NCBI GenBank assembly: GCA_009778425.1
Contig: WRJU01000193.1
Coordinates: 1-9,784 of the forward strand
Direction of reading: 5' to 3'
Source: Pseudomonadota bacterium
GTDB lineage: Bacteria > Pseudomonadota > Gammaproteobacteria > Burkholderiales > Rhodocyclaceae
Length of the DNA stretch: 9,784 nt
Position 1 is the first letter of the stretch, and every line of letters starts with the position of its first letter. Shown here piece after piece: positions 6,025-9,784 of this stretch. The notes under the pieces were generated by a model. It ran no database searches. It had not been told where the DNA came from and was given only the letters and a program-made list of their open reading frames with translations. A program made the position numbers and the translations under genes.

Positions 6025-6414
6025 TTATCTTCCGATGATCCTGATGACTTCAACCGCGCCCGCCACCAGCGCGGCGACAACCCCGCCGGACACGCCGCCC
6101 GCTTTTGAATTGTTCTTGAGGCGGCTCTTGTCCTCTTTCTCCAAATCGCCGACGCGGGTCTCCAGGCCATCGATGCGCCGTCCGACGTTTTTTTCCAATC
6201 CGTCGATGCGTTGCGTGAGGCGCGATTCGATGTTTTCCATTGAACGGCGCTGAGACGCCTCAAGGGAGCGCACATCGGATCGGATGTCATCAATCCGCGT
6301 TGTCAGCGCGGCATGAAGTTGCTGGACGGTTCCGGTCAGCAAGCCAAGCTGATGGGCAACGGCGGCGTCGCCCATCCGTTGTTGCTCGTTTGTCGGGGTT
6401 GGTTGTCCGCTCAT
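6025..6414 (-). CDS. Coiled-coil protein with C-terminal membrane segment (DUF2730/XhlA-like position)
   Basis: A 129-residue protein. Residues 20-98 have heptad-type spacing with repeated R-I-D-G-L-E units (69-74, 80-85), predicting a long coiled coil. Residues 107-126 are a Gly/Ala/Val-rich hydrophobic segment ending in IIGR, likely a C-terminal membrane anchor. The start is the ATG at 6412-6414, with AGGAG 8 nt upstream; earlier in-frame ATGs lack that spacing. In Mu-like phages a small DUF2730-type protein of unknown role lies between the lysis genes and the terminase. The coiled-coil plus tail-anchor design also resembles XhlA holin-associated proteins. No separate holin gene is visible here, so a lysis role is possible but unproven. 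Confidence 0.75.
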   Translation of the reverse strand: MSGQPTPTNEQQRMGDAAVAHQLGLLTGTVQQLHAALTTRIDDIRSDVRSLEASQRRSMENIESRLTQRIDGLEKNVGRRIDGLETRVGDLEKEDKSRLKNNSKAGGVSGGVVAALVAGAVEVIRIIGR

Positions 6415-6436
6415 TGGCGTCTCCTGTCGGGGGCAT

Positions 6437-6952
6437 TCAGCGGCACGTTTCCCGCGCCGCGTTCCATGTTTTTTCAATCATCTGCATTCCTGCCAAGCAT
6501 TCGCCGTATCGGTAAGCCATGTCTCGATATTCGCCTGTGCATCCTCCAAGGGCTGAGAGGGTGGTGTCTGCGGCACGGAAACAGGGAGCGGCGGCAGCCC
6601 ACTCCTTGCGGTTGAGGGCGGCGGTAATGGCTGACCGGGCGTCGCGCAACTGGCGGTCAATGCGGCTGCGATCAGCAATGGCAGCAGAAAGAAGGGTTTT
6701 TGCATCGTCGTGTTCCTTGGCGGCAAGGGCGAGTTTTTCGGTCAGGGATTGCTCGCGGGCGCGCTGCGCTTCTGATTCAGTAAGCGCGTCAGCCTTCGCG
6801 GCGGTGCGTTCTTTTTGCCATGCGGCCCGTGCTTCGGCGAGTTCAAGCCGCGCGGATGACCCGCCAGCCTGATAACCCATCCAGAACCACAAACCATAGA
6901 TGACGACGACTGACAGGCTCGCTACGATGCCTTTGATTTTCTCGAAGGTCAT
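6437..6952 (-). CDS. Rz: Rz-like inner-membrane spanin
   Basis: A 171-residue protein with an N-terminal membrane segment (about 8-30, IVASLSVVVIYGLWFWMGYQAG), then a charged Ala-rich coiled coil to about residue 115 and a Cys-containing tail. This is the layout of an i-spanin. With Rz1 it fuses the inner and outer membranes at the end of lysis. The ATG at 6950-6952 overlaps the lysozyme stop by 4 nt (ATGA). An upstream in-frame ATG at 6988 lies inside lysozyme and is less likely. The nested Rz1 reading frame in its 3' part strongly supports the call. Confidence 0.87.
   Translation of the reverse strand: MTFEKIKGIVASLSVVVIYGLWFWMGYQAGGSSARLELAEARAAWQKERTAAKADALTESEAQRAREQSLTEKLALAAKEHDDAKTLLSAAIADRSRIDRQLRDARSAITAALNRKEWAAAAPCFRAADTTLSALGGCTGEYRDMAYRYGECLAGMQMIEKTWNAARETCR
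6478..6705 (-). CDS. Rz1: Rz1-like outer-membrane spanin lipoprotein, nested in Rz
   Basis: A 75-residue protein wholly inside Rz in another frame, as in phage lambda. MQKPFFLLPLLIAAALTASC is a lipoprotein signal peptide, with a lipobox ending at C20. The mature part is short and Pro-rich (PGQPLPPP, GLPPLP, TPPSQP), typical of o-spanins. The start is the ATG at 6703-6705 with AAGGAA 8 nt upstream. An upstream TTG in frame is not needed. The lipobox has Thr at -3, slightly off consensus but allowed. Confidence 0.88.
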   Translation of the reverse strand: MQKPFFLLPLLIAAALTASCATPGQPLPPPSTARSGLPPLPVSVPQTPPSQPLEDAQANIETWLTDTANAWQECR

Positions 6953-7476
6953 GGCTGCCCACCTGCCGCCTCGACTTCGGCGATGCACTTCCGATGCCGT
7001 TCCTGCTGGCGCGTCCAGACACCCCGGCAGGTCTTATTGTCGGGCGCGGAACAGTCCGCACCATTGGAATAGCGGTATTTGAGCAAGGCGTCGCATGCCG
7101 CGCGGTAGTTGCCCGCAAGCAGCGCGGGGCGCATGGAGGATTTGTTCCACGTCCCGATCCCGTACTGGTAGATGAAATCCATGTACAGGTCGAATTCGCC
7201 CTGGGTGAGTGCAACGTTCGGCAGGCTCGCCTTGAATGCGATCTCATTGCGCGCGACGTGTTCGCGCAACACGACCAACGCCCGCACGGGCGGCATGGCC
7301 TCACCAGGCTTGAGTGGCGTACCTTTTTCGTTTTTTGTGCTGCCGAAACCGCCGGTCGGCACAGGGTCGGCGGCGGTTGTCACGGCTTTCGGCGCGTAGC
7401 CTTCGGAGACGGCCAGCGCGATCAGGAACGCCGCCGATGCGGCGAGTAAAGGGACAGGGATTCGTTTATTTTCCAT
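6949..7476 (-). CDS. GH24 lysozyme with signal-anchor-release N-terminus (endolysin)
   Basis: A 175-residue muramidase of the T4/P21-type family. Residues 6-24 are a weakly hydrophobic Ala/Ser-rich segment, followed directly by catalytic E25 (SEGYAPKA). D37 and T41 (DPVPTGGFGST) complete the triad in the wider spacing of P21-like forms. The membrane segment adjoining the catalytic Glu is the hallmark of a SAR endolysin, exported by Sec and activated on membrane release. Cys residues at 128, 142, 150 and 164 could form disulfides. The start is the ATG at 7474-7476, with GAGG 6 nt upstream, overlapping the TGA of the chaperone frameshift ORF. Rz follows with a 4-nt overlap. Confidence 0.9.
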   Translation of the reverse strand: MENKRIPVPLLAASAAFLIALAVSEGYAPKAVTTAADPVPTGGFGSTKNEKGTPLKPGEAMPPVRALVVLREHVARNEIAFKASLPNVALTQGEFDLYMDFIYQYGIGTWNKSSMRPALLAGNYRAACDALLKYRYSNGADCSAPDNKTCRGVWTRQQERHRKCIAEVEAAGGQP

Positions 7477-7483
7477 AACCGCC

Positions 7484-7899
7484 TCAAAACTTCCGCCCAC
7501 TCATTGACGCTGCCATCTTTGCCCACACCATTAATTTCCTGAGCGGCATTGCCTCGACCACGGGCAAGGGCTGGTGCAGTTCCCTTGCCACCAGCGCAAC
7601 GGCGCTCATGATTCGGACGGCTTTTTTTGCGGGTCGGCCTCTCCCCCCGCCTGTTCCTCATCGTCGGAGAGCATCATCTTGTCGGCAATCCGGGTAGCAG
7701 CGCGGTAGTCCTGGCCGCGCAACTGGCGGATCAAGGCTTCGTCCGTGCCGGTCAGGTTGGCAATCAGCGCGATGTTCTGCGCCACGCCGCCGCGAACATC
7801 GAAAGCGAGGTAGTCGGCAGCGGTGGTGTGGTCGCGGAAGCTGAGTTCTTCAATCGTTTTACGACCAGCGGCAATGGGGTATTTGAGTTTGAGTTTCAT
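7484..7899 (-). CDS. Tail assembly chaperone, -1 frameshift product (gp41-gp42-like)
   Basis: Slippage at A AAA AAG (7621-7627) joins the first 93 codons of the gp41-like gene to a -1 frame of 45 residues (7621-7484). That extension includes VALVARELHQPLPVVEAM and PLRKLMVWAKMAASM, ending in TGA at 7484-7486. A short helical extension with LxxMPLxxLxxW character is typical of the second domain of tail chaperones. The predicted fusion is 138 residues. In Mu and most tailed phages such a minor fusion guides the tape measure protein while the tube polymerises. The -1 frame is open from well before the slip site to the lysozyme start, filling what would otherwise be a gap of about 120 bp. Confidence 0.8.
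7594..7648 (-). promoter_or_regulatory. Programmed -1 frameshift cassette
   Basis: Three elements line up on the minus strand. A Shine-Dalgarno-like GGGGGGAGAGG (7638-7648) ends 10 nt before the slip site. The heptamer A AAA AAG (7621-7627) is in the correct phase, because the zero frame reads CAA AAA AAG. A hairpin AGCGC-CGTT-GCGCT begins 14 nt downstream (7593-7606). The heptamer and upstream stimulator match the arrangement in E. coli dnaX. The hairpin spacing is longer than usual, so its contribution is less certain. Confidence 0.82.
7606..7899 (-). CDS. Tail assembly chaperone, zero-frame product (Mu gp41-like)
   Basis: A 97-residue protein directly after the tail tube gene, the position of gp41 in Mu. 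Visible features are a short basic N-terminus (MKLKLKYPI), SFRDHTTAADYLAF (20-33), IALIANLTGTDEALIRQLRGQDYRAA (43-68) and an acidic tail ending in DPQKKPSES. It matches the Mu-like tail assembly chaperone family (Phage_TAC_7). The start is the ATG at 7897-7899 with GGAG about 9 nt upstream. The tube gene stops 15 nt upstream. The acidic tail is cut short when ribosomes slip at codons 92-93. Confidence 0.88.
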   Translation of the reverse strand: MKLKLKYPIAAGRKTIEELSFRDHTTAADYLAFDVRGGVAQNIALIANLTGTDEALIRQLRGQDYRAATRIADKMMLSDDEEQAGGEADPQKKPSES

Positions 7900-7914
7900 G
7901 TTGCCTACGCTCCG

Positions 7915-8277
7915 TTATCCAATCTGTTCCGAGGTGTTCGCCATGATCGTGACCTTGGCGGAACCATCGCCCACCTGTACAGGTTCGGTAACGAAGGCTT
8001 GCGGCAACATGTAAACCCGCCCGTCAGCCAGCCGCACGGTCACATCTTCGTCCCTAATGGCGTTCAAAGCCGCGAAGTCCATCCCGGCGTTCATGTTGAT
8101 GTTGAGTTCCAGCGTAGCGGGTGTACCGGTCTCGGTGTAGCCGCCGTCTTCGGGCAGCCGCCCGCCCTTGTGCTCGCGTTTGAAGCCAGAGGGGGTGAAG
8201 GTGCCCGGATCGTCCCCCAGCGGCAGCTTGCCGAAGCTGGGGATGGACACGGTGCGGATGTTGTTGAGTTGCGCCAT
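7915..8277 (-). CDS. M: Contractile tail tube protein (Mu gpM-like)
   Basis: A 120-residue tail tube protein that forms the inner channel inside the sheath. Recognisable parts are the N-terminal SIPSFGKLPLG (11-21), the polar GGYTETGTPATLELNINMNAGMD strand region (46-67) and the C-terminal VTVRLADGRVYMLPQAFV (79-96) and GSAKVTIMANTSEQIG. Size and position between sheath and chaperone fit Mu gpM. The start is the ATG at 8275-8277, with AAGGAG 8 nt upstream. An in-frame TTG at 8283 is unnecessary. The ribosome binding site sits in a perfect hairpin, and copy B of the structured repeat lies between this gene and the sheath stop. Confidence 0.9.
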   Translation of the reverse strand: MAQLNNIRTVSIPSFGKLPLGDDPGTFTPSGFKREHKGGRLPEDGGYTETGTPATLELNINMNAGMDFAALNAIRDEDVTVRLADGRVYMLPQAFVTEPVQVGDGSAKVTIMANTSEQIG

Positions 8278-8278
8278 G

Positions 8279-8295
8279 TTCAAAGCTCCTTTGAA
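8279..8295 (-). promoter_or_regulatory. Perfect hairpin over the tail tube ribosome binding site
   Basis: On the minus strand TTCAAAG-GAG-CTTTGAA forms 7-bp arms with a 3-nt loop, ending one base before the ATG. The AAGGAG Shine-Dalgarno (8286-8291) is shared between the 5' arm and the loop. Stem and spacing are seen directly; any regulatory effect is inferred. Confidence 0.6.
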
Positions 8296-8308
8296 GGCGG
8301 TTTATCAG

Positions 8309-8386
8309 GTGTCTGCCGCCGAGCCGCCTCAAGGCAGACACGCGCCCCCTTGGGGGGCAGCAAACGAATGTGAGCGTGGGGGGTCA
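8309..8386 (-). repeat. 78-nt structured intergenic repeat, copy B (sheath stop to tube leader)
   Basis: Same length as copy A (2211-2288) and identical at 68 of 78 positions. The TGA of the sheath gene (8384-8386) is its outer end. The other end is a 9-bp perfect stem, GTGTCTGCC (8309-8317) with GGCAGACAC (8333-8341), around the same 15-nt loop as copy A. A second hairpin, GCCCCC-TTG-GGGGGC, lies at 8344-8358. The stem sequence differs from copy A at three pairs, each compensated on the other arm. Confidence 0.85.
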
Positions 8387-9784
8387 TATATTTGGCTCGG
8401 CTTTACGGAAGCGCGAACGTCCGGCCAAAATGTAGAACGGGCTGTTCACCACGGGGTCATCGCGGAAGTTGAAGCGGCTCGGGTTGTCCGGGTCTTGTTC
8501 GACGATGAGCGAGCCCTTGTAGTACCCGTAGGCTTGTACCCAGCCGTATTCGCGCATCAGCACGTTCTGGTAGAGCGAGAGCAGGAACGCCTTGACGCTG
8601 TCTTCGGTGGTAATCGGCAGGCCGGGGCGGAAACCCTCGTTTGTCTTTGCCGCCACGCTGCCCCTGAACCGCTTGATTGCGCCCATGCGCTGCTCGGTGC
8701 GGATACGCTCCATGACCTCGGCGATGTTGATGTCGAGCCACGCGTCGTCTGCGCTGCCGTCCGAGCGGGTCTGGTACATGGAGATCAGGCGCTTGATGTA
8801 GACCGCGCCGTCCTTGCCGACTTCGAGGATCGACATGCCCTTGAAGAGCAGCGAATTCCCGGCAGTGAAATCGTTGTAGCCCACGTCCGCCACCAGGCCG
8901 GGGACGGGTGTGCCCTCCAGCGAAATGACCGGGTTGTTGTAGAGGCGCGGGGCGGCTGCGCCGCAGATCGCGGCGGCGGCTTCCCAGGTGCTCGGTGGGT
9001 TGAGCGCTAACCAAGCGTCTGTAATGTGCTCGTAGTTCTTCGTTTCGCCGAAGGCAACGGCTTCTTCAAAAGTTCCCCTGAAGGCGGCAAAGGCGCGGAA
9101 ACCTGCTTGCACAGGCACGGCATAGCGGCGGCGGGATTCGGCATGCCATGCGGCCAGCGTGGCAGCGTCGTTGATGCCGAGCACGACGTAACGGAACCAC
9201 CGCTCGCCGACCAAGCCCGGCAGGTCGCCCGCGAGCGGGTCGCCAGCGCCGCCGGACATGCCAGAAATGTTCAGGATCAGCCCCTCCGGGATTGGCTCGC
9301 CATAGAGAGACAGCCGCAGGTCAATGCCGTTGCCGCATGTACCCTTGTGCCGCGCCGTAAGCGTGACGATTGCGCCGGTTGCGGATGCGGTCACGGGGAT
9401 ACCGTCGCCCGCGCCGTTGATGGCCTCGGCAATGGCGGTCGCGACTGCTTCAGTGTCCATTTCCGCCGATATGCCGATACTGGCGGGCTTGCCAGCAATG
9501 TAGAGCGCCAGCGTCCCGGCAGCTGTCGCGGGCATCGTGACCGTGATCTCGCCCGTTGCCTGGACGCCAGCCGGGTTGTCTGCGTAGGGCAGCGCCCAAA
9601 GGTCAAACGTCTGGTCGGCTTTGCGGTAGGCCGCTGCCATTTGGGCGAGCATGGAGCCTGCGCCCAGTTTCTTTTTAGCGTCTTCGACGCTGGTGATACG
9701 GACAACTTCGCCCGCCGGGGCAACACCCGCGCCGAGCTTCTGGCCGACAAGCAGCACTTGCGGCAGGTCGCCGCCAAGACCGGC
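8384..9784 (-). CDS. L: Contractile tail sheath protein (Mu gpL-like), 5' end missing
   Basis: 466 codons are visible. The frame is open to the right edge, so the true start lies outside; the GTG at 9755-9757 is internal. Near the visible N-terminus LPQVLLVGQKLGAGVAPAG matches the conserved start of the sheath core in Mu gpL. Further landmarks are VVLGINDAATLAAW and the C-terminal lock domain with GYNDFTAGNS, YIKRLISMYQTRSDGSADDAWLDI, and PFYILAGRSRFRKAEPNI at the end. Mu gpL is about 495 residues, so only some 25-30 are missing. The product polymerises around the tube and contracts to drive DNA injection. Its stop codon is the edge of repeat copy B. Confidence 0.93.
   Translation of the reverse strand, partial: AGLGGDLPQVLLVGQKLGAGVAPAGEVVRITSVEDAKKKLGAGSMLAQMAAAYRKADQTFDLWALPYADNPAGVQATGEITVTMPATAAGTLALYIAGKPASIGISAEMDTEAVATAIAEAINGAGDGIPVTASATGAIVTLTARHKGTCGNGIDLRLSLYGEPIPEGLILNISGMSGGAGDPLAGDLPGLVGERWFRYVVLGINDAATLAAWHAESRRRYAVPVQAGFRAFAAFRGTFEEAVAFGETKNYEHITDAWLALNPPSTWEAAAAICGAAAPRLYNNPVISLEGTPVPGLVADVGYNDFTAGNSLLFKGMSILEVGKDGAVYIKRLISMYQTRSDGSADDAWLDINIAEVMERIRTEQRMGAIKRFRGSVAAKTNEGFRPGLPITTEDSVKAFLLSLYQNVLMREYGWVQAYGYYKGSLIVEQDPDNPSRFNFRDDPVVNSPFYILAGRSRFRKAEPNI

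Noticed and set aside
6188..6194. Seven-base A run (minus strand) in the coiled-coil gene as a second frameshift site
   Set aside because: It reads GAA AAA AAC, a weaker heptamer, with no chaperone context and no recognisable domain in the -1 frame.
6478..6726. Longer Rz1 starting at an upstream TTG
   Set aside because: The ATG at 6705 has an AAGGAA site at normal spacing and begins a proper lipoprotein signal. The extra seven residues would weaken it.
7422..7661. Separate minus-strand ORF of 79 codons between the chaperone and lysozyme
   Set aside because: This is the other alternative frame, Arg-rich and without domain features. The -1 frame reached from A AAA AAG explains the gap better.
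8168..9010. Plus-strand ORF of 280 codons across the tube and sheath
   Set aside because: It reads through a structured repeat and two well-supported minus-strand genes, and has no motif of its own.

Overview
The window is a stretch of the late region of a Mu-like (transposable, contractile-tailed) phage or prophage. All convincing genes are on the minus strand and read from the right end of the window to the left. Base composition is GC-rich. The gene types and a GC-rich intergenic repeat of a kind I associate with beta-proteobacteria suggest a proteobacterial, perhaps beta-proteobacterial, host. That host call is inference. There is no bacterial housekeeping gene, CRISPR array, integrase or insertion sequence.

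In transcription order (right to left) the layout is: contractile tail sheath (gpL-like, start cut by the window edge); tail tube (gpM-like); tail assembly chaperone (gp41-like), with a textbook -1 frameshift signal giving a gp42-like extension; SAR-type lysozyme; the Rz/Rz1 spanin pair, with Rz1 nested in Rz; a coiled-coil protein with a C-terminal membrane segment; small terminase-like DUF1804 protein; large terminase (gp28-like); portal (gp29-like, DUF935); MuF/gp30 head morphogenesis protein with an extra C-terminal domain; gpG virion morphogenesis protein; the Com zinc-finger translational activator; and the first 31 codons of a protein that looks like a D12-class adenine methyltransferase. 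Genes are tightly packed, with stop/start overlaps of 4 to 8 nt at several junctions.

Functionally, the sheath, tube and chaperone build the contractile tail. Lysozyme, Rz and Rz1 open the cell. TerS, TerL, portal, MuF and gpG load DNA and finish the head and neck. Com plus the modification enzyme would protect phage DNA late in infection. The order differs from Mu itself: the tail chaperone is followed by lysis genes instead of a tape measure, and gpG is followed by com instead of the protease, scaffold and capsid genes.

The most interesting signals are in RNA and between genes. (1) A perfect 7-bp hairpin over the methyltransferase ribosome binding site, inside the com 3' end, mirrors the Mu com-mom switch. 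(2) Two 78-nt repeats sit exactly at the stop codons of portal and sheath. They have a 9-bp stem in which all three sequence differences are compensated. (3) A tRNA-like sequence lies antisense between MuF and gpG. (4) The tail chaperone has a dnaX-like -1 frameshift cassette. (5) The tail tube ribosome binding site lies in a perfect hairpin.
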